A stretch of DNA of 64,000 nucleotides from contig JAZGUH010000402.1 of assembly GCA_037893225.1 (NCBI GenBank), forward strand, positions 186,001 to 250,000. Reading direction: 5' to 3'. The notes under the pieces are model-generated. The model did not search any database, was not told where the DNA came from, and worked only from the letters and a program-made list of their open reading frames with translations. The translations under genes were made by a program, and so were the position numbers. Numbering within the stretch: the stretch's first letter is position 1; each line of letters starts with the position of its first letter. Positions 1 to 11,285 of this stretch are shown piece after piece. Origin of the DNA: Hippasteria phrygiana (lineage: Eukaryota; Echinodermata; Asteroidea; Valvatida; Goniasteridae).

Positions 1-1504
1 AGATATCACAAAGCCCAAATACAAATTATGCTACTTATATTAATAAGGGTCAAAATACTTATAATCACCGATTCAACGAGCTTATTTATCCCAATCAAGA
101 TGTTGAAGCAAGATCAAGATGTTGAAAAATTAAGAAAAATCTTGAAAACCTGAAAAAGGAGAGCAAAATTTGAAAAAGGAAGATATAAAAATATATGTTT
201 TGTGGAAAGCCTTTTTGTCTTTTTTCCAGTCATGTGTGACTTTTTCTTGCAGATTCATTGTGCAACAATTTTAGAAACGTGCGTTGTGGGTGCGGTGCCA
301 TACTTTAACTTGGACTGGTTTCCGCCCCACCAAATCATATTTCGAAAGAAAAAATGATGGTCATGATGAGACCGGCAGCCAGACTGACTACAATTTTCAA
401 ATTCAGCCGCTATGAGTAAACTTATACATATCCCTGAATGTTACGAAATTGTTAAATGTTTTATATACAATAATACAAAATTTATCACATAGACGAGACT
501 GTCGAGGGACACCCAATTTGGGGGGGAAATGGGTGGTAATCTTGACAAAGTAGCCTATCCCTAGAGGAACACTGGTCACACTGTTCATTCCTTGGCATAT
601 TCTAAATTCATACACAGTACTACTGTTATCAAGCGACTTAAGGCAACATTTGCAAAACCTGGGTATGCCATACACTGCTCCAAGTCTCTTTAAATAAAAT
701 CTCGAAAAATCGTTTCGTATTTGAAAAATCATTCAGAGCTTATATCCTCACAAGTTATTCATAATATAAAACGCAGGCTTAATATAGAAATTTAATGTTC
801 ATATTAAAGGGCATGCGTGCGTGGAAAATATATCGTTATAATAGATTCAGACACATGAAACTTCTTCCAGCTTACTTTTTCTCGTCAGGTGTCAACTGTA
901 CTCCGACCTACCTGTGTCCCACGCGAAAAGAACGTTGCTCGAACTTTTCAAGAGTTATACCCACATTATTGTATACTATTGATGAATGTTCCACTGTACT
1001 CGGCAAACACTGTATGTGTTACGATTAGTCTGTTGTTTACCAGTTGTTGGTCTTTAGTCAGCCCACGTCACAATAGACTTTTAGCATTACAAAAGAAACC
1101 AACATTATTCAAAGGTTCGCATGGCGATACTTGTGAGCATATGTCACACGTTGAACAGGCTGTTGGTTCGACTTCGCCATTAATAGAACATTTATACAGT
1201 ACTCACTAGTCTAGTCTCGGACTCATCAGTTTGTCTTTAATTAACAGAAAGCAAAGTGACTGAGATATGTTCATTATTTTGGTCGTCAATTCACAGCAGT
1301 TTATAACATGTTGTAAAATGAAATCCCATTTTCTGTGCAAAGCGCAAACCGCTTTTATTGGAGATTCCCAGCTTGTTCAGTCAAACCACAAAAGAGTGCC
1401 ATAAACCGGCTATAGCTCTCAGACGGTGTACCCGAAATGCTCTCGCAAAGTCTTTCAACCAGCGGTGAACTGGATGTTGTAGTGGGGATGTTGAATGTTG
1501 CAGT

Positions 1505-1540
<36 letters not shown>
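1505..1540. repeat. poly-G tract (36 nt)
   Basis: An uninterrupted run of G. C runs at 2,246-2,271 and 2,435-2,454 lie close by. Such tracts can form G-quadruplexes and are prone to length errors in assembly. Confidence 0.9.
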
Positions 1541-1543
<3 letters not shown>

Positions 1544-2245
1544 CGGTATGTACTGACCATTATGAGAGTCAAGAGTCTAAAAGGAGTTCAATAGGCTTTC
1601 TATCAAAGGCAGTCTGAGCATTCCAACCCAAACGTTGACTTCATGGGTTTTCCTTTCTTTGCGAAAGACACCGCGGTAGCTAAAATCGGGAACAATCTCG
1701 GTTGTTTCATATACTAGACTTTTGTTAGCTATTGCACATGAAATAAGAAATTCTGTGTGAAATGGGAAAAATTATTTTGGTTAATTCGGTTTGATATTAG
1801 ACTCGTGGTGTTCCGGGGTTCTTATTATATTGCAATGGGAGGCCAGTATTAGGCAAGATCGGTTGTTTTATCAAAAGGTTATCAAGTGTCTAGAATTATC
1901 GGTTACGGTTCGTTGGGTGTCATTAATGTTGGGTAACAATTGTTGACAAAAGTTTGCCAAATTGGAAACTCGTTGTAGGTTTCATAAGAAGGGTTTGATG
2001 CAGCGTGTCTACCAGCTACCACTGCCCCTCCCCCTCCCCCAAAAAGGAGAAAGAAATATAAGTAGTTTTGAGGCATTTTTTTTCATTTCTTGATTTCTAT
2101 CCTGATGTGTACAAATGTATGAACAAAGATTTTAGCACAGTTTCAGTGAATTTCTATTTATTTCCCACCCATCAATTGAAATTAACAAGGACGAAATACT
2201 ATATAATAGCAGGCGCGATCCAGGTTTTTTTTTTTAGGGGGTGGA

Positions 2246-2271
2246 CCCCCCCCCCCCCCCCCCCCCCCCCC
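2246..2271. repeat. poly-C tract
   Basis: An uninterrupted run of C, preceded by T11 and GGGGGTGGA. A second C20 run sits at 2,435-2,454. Confidence 0.9.
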
Positions 2272-3000
2272 TGCTCGTTGCCAATTTGTTGTTGTTGCTT
2301 GTATAACTATAGGGGCCTACGCCTAAAGTTGCAAACCAGAAAAGCAGAAACCCCACCTGCAAGTTTTTTCCTATTGGTAAGAACAAAACAAAGAGGTTAA
2401 ATGGCGCCATCAACGGTGGGAAAGTGCGTCACCTCCCCCCCCCCCCCCCCCCCCGGAAAAAAAAATCCTGGATCTCTCCGCCTCTGTTAAGAGTATTGTA
2501 CTCGTGTATATGTGTCTCACAACATGGCTGCCATGACGTCATATTCAATACGGTCTATTGGCTTTAGTTTTCGTCTTTTTTTTTTCTCCCTTGTGTACAG
2601 ATGTATTGGGACTGTCTTCTATAAAGATTGATTCGTTTGCTTGTATGTGGATTTCAAAATTTCATTGTTCGCATGGGATCTCAAAACATGTAAATAATTT
2701 CCATGGAAATATACAAGAGGATGTTTTCAAAAGAATACGTATAGAAGAAAAGGGTACTTACATCAGTGCTTTACAAGCTCTACAAGCCATTGTTATCTGG
2801 TCCTTGATCAAACCAGAATGTACTTTGTAACTGTTGTTGATTGGAATATAATAGTTTCTTTGTTATAAAGTCTTGAAGCCTCACAATAATTAAAGTGCTT
2901 TGTCCACTAATCTGAATACACGTTTCGTACCTACCATTTAAGTGAATGTACAAAACTTAAAAATCATCTCATTTTTTAATTAAACAAATTCGACATCTTC

Positions 3001-3275
3001 ACGAACAATGTCGCTTCGCAGGTTGTATCGTAAAATTGGGTGTGATCCCTGGTTATACGGCATTCTGGGTTTATGACTTCTGACTACCGCCCACCCGAAC
3101 AAAGATACTGACAATTTGGGAGACCGCCAACATAGGGCAAGATAGCTCAGTTGGTAGAGCGCCGGTACGGTAACCTGGAGGTCGCAGGTTCGAATCCCGC
3201 TCCTGCCAGTTTCTTTGTTCACTTTGAAAATGTATTCAAATTTACCTTGTCAGTTTCCCTTGTGGATTGTTTGAC
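3001..3275 (+). mobile_element. tRNA-derived SINE copy 1
   Basis: Bases 3,136-3,208 fold as a tRNA-like module. The acceptor arm GGCAAGA pairs with TCCTGCC, the A-box-like block is TAGCTCAGTTGGTAGAGC and the B-box is GGTTCGAATCC. The same flanks (CCGAACAAAGATACTGACAA upstream, TTTCCCTTGTGGATTG downstream) recur at six or more places in the window. It is therefore a dispersed pol III retroelement and not a working tRNA gene. Antisense reading gives only a spurious open frame. Confidence 0.8.
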
Positions 3276-4248
3276 GAACTTTAATAACTTGTCATGTGCA
3301 TCTTGTCACACTGACCAGTAATCCCAAAAGGGGGCTTGCGCAAAGAACACGACTTTGCTTTGTTGTCATCATTAACCACATCAGCAGCCCTAAGTGCTTC
3401 TGCTAAAGTCAGTGCTCACAGTTAACCTTTGAAGTTGCACCTAATTATATTTCATTTTTAGCATAAGCAAACTCATATATTTACATCTTAATCACACTTT
3501 TTTGCTTTATTTTGTGATTTTATTCTTCAATGGCTAAATTTAACGTATTAATTAAGGTGCAATTACTGCTATTGTTTTATTCATATACAAATTTACATTG
3601 TTATTTAAGTTGGACCCCCGTTCCTTTCGCTTCCCTTTCATGTCTCTTTTATTTAATGGCATAATGTTCGGTTATGATCTTACTTTTAAATCAAATTTCT
3701 CATTTTTTGTCTGAATATTTGTAATTTTTTTAATTCCTTGTATTTGTTTTATTGTTCGTATTTTTAATTACTAGTTTTTGTTTTATCTTCTTTGTGATTG
3801 TAGAATACAATCGACGTGAGATTTAAAGCAGAAAACGGACACTAGAAAAGTAAGTCAAAAAGATTAACAAAAACTTAGACAATCGGTGTCATTTTCTGTT
3901 CGGTGCTGGAAGGGAGAAATAGGAAAACATTGAGCTTGCATATTTTGTATCATCTTTGAACATCAGTTTGTATTAATTGATTGAACTTATATTAAAATTG
4001 ATACAGTTGCTCAGTAAGGCCAGATGCTAATTGATAGCGCAAAGAGAAGTTCATTCATGGCAATTCAGCCAATGGGAGCGTGATATGCAAATATTAGCAA
4101 ATATTGGCCTTTCCCATAAGCGATTATGCACACCATCCCATGCACACAGTGAAGAAAACGATGGTCAAAGGTCAAGGTCTTAGTGCGACGGGTGACGTTT
4201 TGAAGGGCGGCGGGCAACGTTTTGAAACAGCGGGGCTGGTAGTAAGTA
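3276..4248. other. non-coding stretch, nothing recognised
   Basis: AT-rich sequence with no gene, RNA or repeat that I can support. Confidence 0.5.
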
Positions 4249-4515
4249 GACTTGGGGCATTTCTTAAACCCTGGATTGGGCTCGGGCTTCGGCTTTGCGT
4301 AATTTTATGTCCCCAGATTTGGCAAAATCTTGGACACTGTTTTTGCTATAATTATGTACATCAAAATATTATATTTTAATCCAGAGCCTGGGCCTGTTAA
4401 TTTATTTATTTACGTATTCAAGGCTTCATATCAGCAATGGGGCTGATGGGGAATAGCTGGAGACAAAGCCGAAGACCAAGCACAAGCCAGGGTTTGAGAA
4501 ACGCCCCAATTAAGT
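4249..4515. repeat. fold-back repeat, arms about 45 bp
   Basis: The segment near 4,253-4,300 (GGGGCATTTCTTAAACCCTGG and on) is matched inversely by 4,462-4,510 (CCAGGGTTTGAGAAACGCCCC). About 160 bp lie between the arms. It looks like a small fold-back or MITE remnant. Confidence 0.6.
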
Positions 4516-6615
4516 TCCAAGTCTGCGATCATGGTTTTTGGTCGGAAATAGCGCCCTCTTGTGCCTCTTATGAATTAACCTTACATCACGGACTTGGGAA
4601 TCTTGTTCGGTACCCTATTGTGAATTAATGACGTTTAGCGTGGTTGATGCTGCCAATTTCACCATGTTTTCGTTGATGTTAATGCCTGGTTCATTCATTT
4701 TAGATTGAAATTGAATGATAACGCAGATTGTCATTCGACAATCAAAAATAATCATTCAAATTCACTATCCGAGCATTCTACGTATTTTAGCTTAACTTGT
4801 CCCTGTAAAAGATGCATTCAAATTAAAAGTATCGTATTGTTCATTCAATTTCGTCTGGACCAGCAGTAAGGGGTAGATCTTGCATTCATTTTCATTAACT
4901 TTGCGCCTCCATATCTGCTTCCTTTGCGGAAGCAGTTTTTATTTTTATTTTTAATAAAAAAAAATTACGGCCAAATAGTGTGAAATATAACTCCAGGTAT
5001 GCTACTTTGATCCTTGCCAAAAAATATGGTACAGTCACCTTTGACCCTTGGAAATCCCAGCTTCTGGCTAAGCCCCATTAGTTTGTGCATAGCCATTGTT
5101 TATGCACAAAACCCATTCCTTTGTGTGTATAGCGGCTTTGCCGCAGGCCTGTCAATGATGTCGGGTTGCCATGGGTGGTTTGGTAAGAACAGTCGGCGGC
5201 TGTTTGATGTCTGGTTTTTTTTTTGGGGGGGGGGGAGGTAGGGGGAGGGGGTGGGGGAGGGGTGATGGGAGTCCATTGGACCTCCATTAATGTATTTAGA
5301 CCCTTTGAGAAAGGATTGTGTACGGGGCAAATGTATATAAGCTACAACCAAAGGAAGCAGGTGGGGCAACCGTGTCACAATTTTTTGACATGGCGCATTA
5401 CTCGGACGGCCTCGATGCTTTCGGTCATTTTAAGTTTACACACAAAACCCCTGGCTGCCAGGGTTTTGTGTGTTAAACGACAGTGCCCAATGAGAGACGA
5501 GAGGAGGGTCATTTGAATAGCCGAGTCGATCCCACAGTACCAAGATTGAGTCGAGGGAGTTTGACCGTATAACCGCAAGGCTATACAGTTTATGCCTCAC
5601 ATAATAAGCAGGCACTGTGGGTCACTCATCATACAGCGCGTTGTACCATGCACGAGGCTATCAGGTGATTGTACCTGTCCATTTGGCGGTATTTTGAAAT
5701 CTACTTATAAACTTCCACAATCGAAATATTCAGTATACTTAAAGGGGCTGTATCGTCACGATCATCAGGCTTGCGGCTGTACACTGAATCCCGAACTGGT
5801 GGACGCAGATGAACCCAGTAACTGCAAATAATACCCCGGCGACCGCGCGCTGCTGACCTACAGGCAGGGCGCGCGCGCGCTGACCCAGATCAGATTACAA
5901 TTGCAATGACTGCTGCATGTACTTGTTGTATGTGTTTGTGCCACCAAAAATTTACGATAGGCCTACAGCTACAGTCGAACATAGTCCGTGCGGCCACCCG
6001 CCGGCCAAACGCCTAAATGTACCATGACAGAACCAAACGAAAAAAAGGAAAAAAGTAAATCTGTATTTATAATTGTAAAATAAATAATGTACCAGCCCCT
6101 TCCTATACCAAAATAAAGTAGGACTATGTATCGAAATAAATTTTGACTAAAATCGGCTGTGCGTGCAATGATGAGCAAATCAAAGTAAAACAGGTATACT
6201 GATGGCGATATTGAGTCCACGACCTTGTGTTACATTTGACGGCAGGACTTTATGGAAAGTTACATCATAAGAGTTATTTCAACACTATCAAATAATAAAC
6301 ACAATAAATAACAGTTATTACCAATAAATAATATACGCCAATGAAATGAGATTTCACCAGTGGCGGGTAAATCCGTGTCGAAAATTGGGGATGATTATTG
6401 AATTTGTCAACGAAGTACTGCATCTTGAACTGTTCTCAACGGGGGATACCCCCGCCCCAAACACCGCTTGAAATTTGAAACATCACTTTGTGTACAATTC
6501 CCCTTTTTAAATTTGTTTACAAAACAAAAAGGAAATACAAATCGGCGGGCCCCTGCCCTGAGCTCCTTCCCCGTGTTTACGCCACTGGCGCAGAGATCCC
6601 CACATCACTTTGATA
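4516..6615. other. non-coding stretch with homopolymers and one hairpin
   Basis: No gene recognised. A G-rich tract at about 5,225-5,265 and a GC-dinucleotide patch at 5,840-5,880 are visible. The phrase TTAAAGGGGCTGTATCGTCACG near 5,738 is closely matched near 10,033 (GGGGCTGTGTCGTCGCG), which suggests a shared dispersed-repeat terminus. Confidence 0.45.
5434..5479. repeat. short hairpin with about 21-bp arms
   Basis: GTTTACACACAAAACCCCTG is followed after almost no loop by its near-exact inverse, ending GTTTTGTGTGTTAAAC. Arms differ by one-base indels only. Confidence 0.75.
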
Positions 6616-7588
6616 AAGATGACTACCAAAGAAATAAACACCCCGACAAATATTCAAACAACCCTAATTTTCACCTGTTTTGCACGAATTATTCGCTTAT
6701 TACTTTTATGACATGAACAATTCACATACCGAGTACATGGATCGGATGTAATGTATGTACTGTACATGTTGACTATACATTACATGTAGACTAATGTGCG
6801 AAATATTGTTTCACACAGCGAGTTGTTAACAAGTGCCAGTGGAATAGCGACCAAGTGAAGTTGTTTCAGCTCCATCTATCAACTGTTTGAAAAAAAATGT
6901 ACTTCTAAGTTCTAGATTCTAATTTTTTGTTTTCGCTGCTAAAGAACTGTCTGCAGCCACTACCCCTCTTTTAGTAGCATGATCATTTTGTTATTGAAGT
7001 GACGGGTCAAAATAAGCCTGAAGCTTTTTATCGACCTAAGTTTACAAGCAAGATACAAACAAGATACATCCAAATGAATGTACACATAATACATAGACCC
7101 TTTTACGGATACCCCGCCTTTGGGATTTTGTGTACAAAATTTAGCGCAAACTGTCCCACAGCGACAAGACACGTTGCAGTTTTGCTGTGCACATTTACAT
7201 GGACAAGCATCCCGTGTGCCGAGTCGTCCTCTCTGGCAAGAGTTTCGGCATGTACATGTCATAAGTTCTCCATCGTAAGGTTCTACTTCTATATCGCCAA
7301 CCTCCAATTCCATGCAACTTTCAGACAAATATTCCATGGCACTTGTGTACATGTGAATAAAATTTTCAATGAAATAAACAGATGAAATTTGAACGTTTTT
7401 TCTAATAATCTTACTCTTAAAGAACTGAGTGCCACGATGTGTGCTAATTGTTTATAAGTATGGGTGTTTACACGTATGTGTAGGTCATCAGTACGCAGAC
7501 GCTGGACATGCGTGCGTGTTCCAAAAGCCAATTCTCAGAACAGCCATAACAAACGGATGGAGGTTAAAAATAGCACATAACCGAAATG
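6616..7588 (+). repeat. left arm of a 1-kb inverted repeat
   Basis: This 973-bp segment is the inverse of 10,102-11,133. The outer border GATGACTACC matches GGTAGTCATC at 11,122-11,131, and the inner border CCGAAATG matches CATTTCGG at 10,102-10,109. Identity is high along the length, with small indels; the right arm has extra TACATTACA-type units near 10,950. The 2.5-kb spacer holds SINE copies. Confidence 0.8.
6960..7352 (-). pseudogene. cysteine-rich peptide relic in repeat arm
   Basis: The 130-residue frame has a central block of about 11 cysteines (CTCRNSCQRG, CPCKCAQQNC, CRCGTVCAKFC) after an acidic start (MELEVGDIEVEP). Such CxC-rich blocks are common in proteins of DNA transposons and could bind zinc, but I do not recognise the exact family. 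The part after residue 75 looks like intron or 3-prime non-coding sequence. The copy in the other arm (10,362-10,738) is frameshifted, so this left copy is the better preserved of the two. Confidence 0.4.
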
Positions 7589-7649
7589 TTTGAGTGTGAT
7601 ATTTTGTAAGTTTTGATTTAATTTAATCAAGATTTCTTATTATATATTT

Positions 7650-7900
7650 TTTTAAGTGAACAAAGAAACTAGCAGGAGCAGGATTCGAACCTGCGACCTC
7701 CGGGTTACCGTACCGGCGCTCTACCAACTGAGCTATCTTGCCCTATGTTGGCGGTCTCCCAAATTGTCAGTATCTTTGTTCGGGTGGGCGCTAGTCAGAA
7801 GTCATAAACCCAGAATGCCGTATAGCCAGGGATCACACCCAATTTTACGATACAACCTGGGAAGCGACATTGTGGGGATCACTCAATGAGGATACGACAT
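7650..7900 (-). mobile_element. tRNA-derived SINE copy 2
   Basis: The tRNA-like module is at 7,671-7,742 on the minus strand. B-box GGTTCGAATCC and A-box TAGCTCAGTTGG are intact. Body and flanks match copy 1 closely. Confidence 0.8.
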
Positions 7901-7915
7901 TTTAACTGATAATTC

Positions 7916-8126
7916 GTCAAACAATCCACAAGGGAAACTGACGAGGTAAATTTCAATACATTTTGTTTTCAAAGTGAACAAAGAAACTGGCAGGAGCGGG
8001 ATTCGGTACGGTAACCCGGGGGTCGCAGGTTCGAATCCCGCTGCTGCCAGTTTCATTGTTCACTTTGAAAAAAAAAATGTATTCAAATTTACCTAGTCAG
8101 TTTCCCTTGTGGATTGTTTGACGATT
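7916..8126. repeat. palindromic SINE end dimer, arms about 92 bp
   Basis: The 3-prime part of the SINE occurs twice, head to head. Bases 7,916-8,006 (CGTCAAACAATCCACAAGGG and on to GGCAGGAGCGGGATTCG) are the inverse of 8,033-8,126. About 25 bp of anticodon-arm sequence form the loop. The strand could fold into a long hairpin. Confidence 0.8.
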
Positions 8127-8129
8127 TAA

Positions 8130-9000
8130 GAATTCCTATTAATTAGTTTTTTTCATTATCGTGAAACAATCGGCAAATTAATTGTAATTTTTCTGATTTC
8201 TTTTAGGAGACCGTTTATTTCTGAAGCAGTCCCGTACAACGATGATGGAGATAATAGCTGCAGTTCATGGATAGCGGTAAACTGTTGCTTATGAATTTAC
8301 GTGCCTTCAAAACATTCGGTATAGAAGAGGAAGTACAACGCCGAATTTCTCTCCCTGTTTGTTTCGAAAGTATGCATGTAGCGATTACAAAAAAAACATG
8401 TTTAGCGTCCGGCCCGCATCCCTTATAGAGGCCACGTCCTGTTTGGTGTTTACTTTTCTCCGAAAAAAAAGCGAGAAGAGAAGCATTTCCTTATAAATTC
8501 ATCTGGTCTGTTGAATCGATTTTGTTTTCTCTGCTGTCGACGAGAGCCTTGAAAAATACGATGGTGGCCATTAAAAAAATATTGCCAGGCTGGATCTCAA
8601 TGGGGAACTAAAAAGGGCCTTCCTGTCTTTTTGTAAAAGGCGTGACGGTAAACGTTTTTGTTTTAATTTGCCTAAAAGAACACTGATGACCTTTGTTGTA
8701 CAACAGTGGAAAAACACTCTAAATTGGGTATATGTTACAGGTGAGTCGTTGACTTTTGAATATAGGCATTGTTTCAGCAGCGGGAGAAACAATGCCACAC
8801 CCTCAAAACAGATACATATTTTACTCCAAGAGTCCTTATTAGTCACTTTTTCAAAATGTACTTGTAAATTCCGGAAATAATACGAAACCATTAATGGCTT
8901 GCTTTTACTGTAAGAAACCTTATTTATAAGCTTTTTTTATATAGTATTTACAACTGAGAGAACGCTTTTTGTTTGTTTATAGTATATAAAAACATTTTTC
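8130..9000. other. non-coding stretch, nothing recognised
   Basis: Open frames at 8,571-8,891 on both strands lack any motif I know. No repeat or RNA gene supported. Confidence 0.45.
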
Positions 9001-9004
9001 AAAG

Positions 9005-9230
9005 TAAAAAAGCAGGAGTGGGATTAGAACCTGCGACCTCCGGAATACCCTACCGGCGCTCTACCAACTGAGCTATCTTTCCCCATGTTGCCGGTCTCCC
9101 AAATTGTCAGTATCTTTGTTCGGGTGGGCGCTATAATCAGAAGTCATAAACCCAGAATGCTGTATGGCCAGGGATTAGCTATACAACCTGGAAAGCGACA
9201 TTGTCGGGATATCTCAAAGAGGATACGATT
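9005..9230 (-). mobile_element. tRNA-derived SINE copy 3 (diverged)
   Basis: The tRNA-like module is at 9,011-9,082 on the minus strand. The B-box carries a change (GGTTCTAATCC) and the acceptor start is altered. Downstream body matches copies 1 and 2. Confidence 0.75.
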
Positions 9231-10101
9231 TTTTAAAACATGTCTTTTTTTAAATTAAAAAAGCTATATTATGAGGGTTCTTTTGCGGATTGGTTTGTCA
9301 AACTTGCTTGCACAGAGTAGACTTATGTCATGTATAAAGTATGTAGCGTCTGTGGAGTTTAGATCGGTGCTTCGCAAAAATGTATCGCGTCATCTATAAT
9401 CAAGTGTTGATAAACAATAGCGTGGAGCAAGATTCGTTAGGCAGACTGCTTTGTATCGGAATCCTAATCTGAAATCAAATAATTTGATGAAGCAACATTA
9501 AAAATAATATAAATGCTATATCCATTGTGTAAAGGTAGTGCAATATAATTGTAAACTATATACATATACTTAATTGAATATAGTATAATTCACATTTATT
9601 TATTTATTTATTTATTACATTTCTTTACCCAGGGTGTGACCAAACAGTTTAAAACTGGTTTCCATTGGGGCCCTGCATATTATTAGTTAAAACTGAATAT
9701 TTACACATTCATACAAAGTATAAACAAATACAATAATGTTTACACAAATAACTAAATTTTCGGCCTATTTCTGATTTACGGGATGGGTGAAAAACCCGCG
9801 AAAAAACTCTTTTAGGGTGAAAAACAAGGGGAAATTCCCATCCGGCTCCAAAGTATTTTGGCAACCAAGTTTATAACTCCACAGATCAGCGTAAATGGCA
9901 GAAATATCACTGATGGGTAGCTTTACGTAGTACCGATTTAAATGTACTTAAGGGAAACGGAAGATATCGGATCATATCGGCAAAAAAAAAAAACACCGCT
10001 GAAAACCCAATACGTACTGATTTAAATGTACTTAAAGGGGCTGTGTCGTCGCGCCATCTCGCGTTAACGAATTAAATATTGGAGTGCACCCCCTTGCGCT
10101 T
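9231..10101. other. non-coding stretch with TTTA microsatellite
   Basis: A TTTA/ATTT microsatellite spans about 9,594-9,620. The phrase GATTTAAATGTACTTAA occurs twice, about 80 bp apart (near 9,935 and 10,018). No gene seen. Confidence 0.5.
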
Positions 10102-11133
10102 CATTTCGGTTATGTGCTATTTTTAACCTCCATCCGTTTGTTATGGCTGTTCTGAGAATTGGCTTTTGGAAACTACACCCCCTGGAACACGCACGCATGT
10201 CCAGCGTCTGCGTACTAAAATACACATACGTGTACACGTATACTTATAAACAAGTAGCACACATCGTGGCACTCAGTTCTCTAAGAGTAAGATTATTAGA
10301 AAAAACGTTTAAATTTCATCTGTTTATTTCATAAAATTCCATTCACAAGTACACAAGTGCCATGGAATATTTGTCTGAAAGTTGCATGGAATTGGAGGTT
10401 GGCGATATAGAAGTAGAACCTTACGCTGGAGAACCTATGACATGTACATGCCGAAACTCTTGCCAGAGAGGACGACTCGGCACGGGGGTGCTTGTCCATG
10501 TAAATGTGCACAGCAAAACTGCAACGTGTCTTGTCGTTGTGGGACAGTTCGCGCTAAATTTTGTACACAAAATCCCACAGGCGGGGTATCCGTAAAAGGG
10601 TCTATGTATTATGTGTACATTCATTTGGATGTATCTTGTTCGTATCTTGCTTGTAAACTTAGGTCGATAAAAAGCTTCAGGCTTACTTTGACCCGTCACT
10701 TCAATAACAAAAATATCATGCTACTAAAAGAGGGGTAGTGGCTGCAGACAGTTCTTTAGCAGCGAAACAAATTAATAAAATCTAAAACTTAGAAGTACAT
10801 TTTGTTTTTTATCAGTTGATAGATGGAGCTGAAACAACTTCACTTGGTCGCTATTCCAATGGCACTTGTCAACAACTCGCTGTGTGAAACAATATTTCCG
10901 CACATCAAGTCTACATGTAATGTATAGTCATTAGTCAACATGTACAGTACATACATTACAATGTACAGTACATACATTACATTGTACAGTACATCCGATC
11001 CATGTACTTGGTATGTGAATTGTTCATATCATAAAAAGTAATAAGCGAATAATTCGTGCAAAACAGGTGAATATTAGGATTGTTTGAATATTTGTCGGGG
11101 TGTTTATTTCCTTGTTTCTTCGGTAGTCATCTT
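10102..11133 (-). repeat. right arm of the 1-kb inverted repeat
   Basis: Inverse of 6,616-7,588. It carries an expanded array of TACATTACA(AT)GTACAGTAC units at about 10,940-11,000 that the left arm lacks. The coding relic inside is frameshifted. Confidence 0.8.
10362..10738 (+). pseudogene. frameshifted copy of the cysteine-rich relic
   Basis: The acidic start (MELEVGDIEVEP) is read in the frame beginning at 10,362, while the CPCKCAQQNC block is in the frame of 10,382-10,738. A small indel near 10,480-10,490 separates them when compared with the left arm. No functional product is expected. Confidence 0.45.
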
Positions 11134-11142
11134 CAGTGTTGG

Positions 11143-11285
11143 AGGTCTCGAGACCGGCCTCGGCCTCGAGGCCGGCCTCGAGGCCGATTTTTATGGCCTC
11201 GGCCTCGGAGTGCAAGGCCTCGGCCTCGGCCTCGGCCTCGGAGCGTTCCGGACTCGAAGATCTGGTCGAGGCCGGCTCGAGGCCG
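11143..11285. repeat. GGCCTC minisatellite
   Basis: Degenerate tandem GGCCTCGGCCTCGAGGCC units, including several CTCGAG palindromes. A related array lies at 13,109-13,190. Confidence 0.85.

Larger units (their letters stand above)
1..2970. other. non-coding stretch, no gene recognised
   Basis: I see no recognisable gene. Short open frames at 795-1,209 and 2,558-2,830 have no motif I know and no convincing splice borders. The stretch holds long G and C homopolymers and ordinary AT-rich DNA. Confidence 0.5.

Noticed and set aside
1381..1572. Pro-rich frame, with similar ones at 5,078-5,378
   Set aside because: Produced by poly-G/poly-C tracts.
3136..3208. genuine tRNA gene
   Set aside because: The module recurs with shared flanks as a dispersed repeat, and the anticodon arm is poorly formed.
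2980..3222. 80-codon minus-strand frame, and a similar one at 7,656-7,889
   Set aside because: Both are antisense readings of the tRNA-derived SINE, not genes.
5842..5880. CpG-island promoter
   Set aside because: Only a short GC-dinucleotide patch with no gene nearby.
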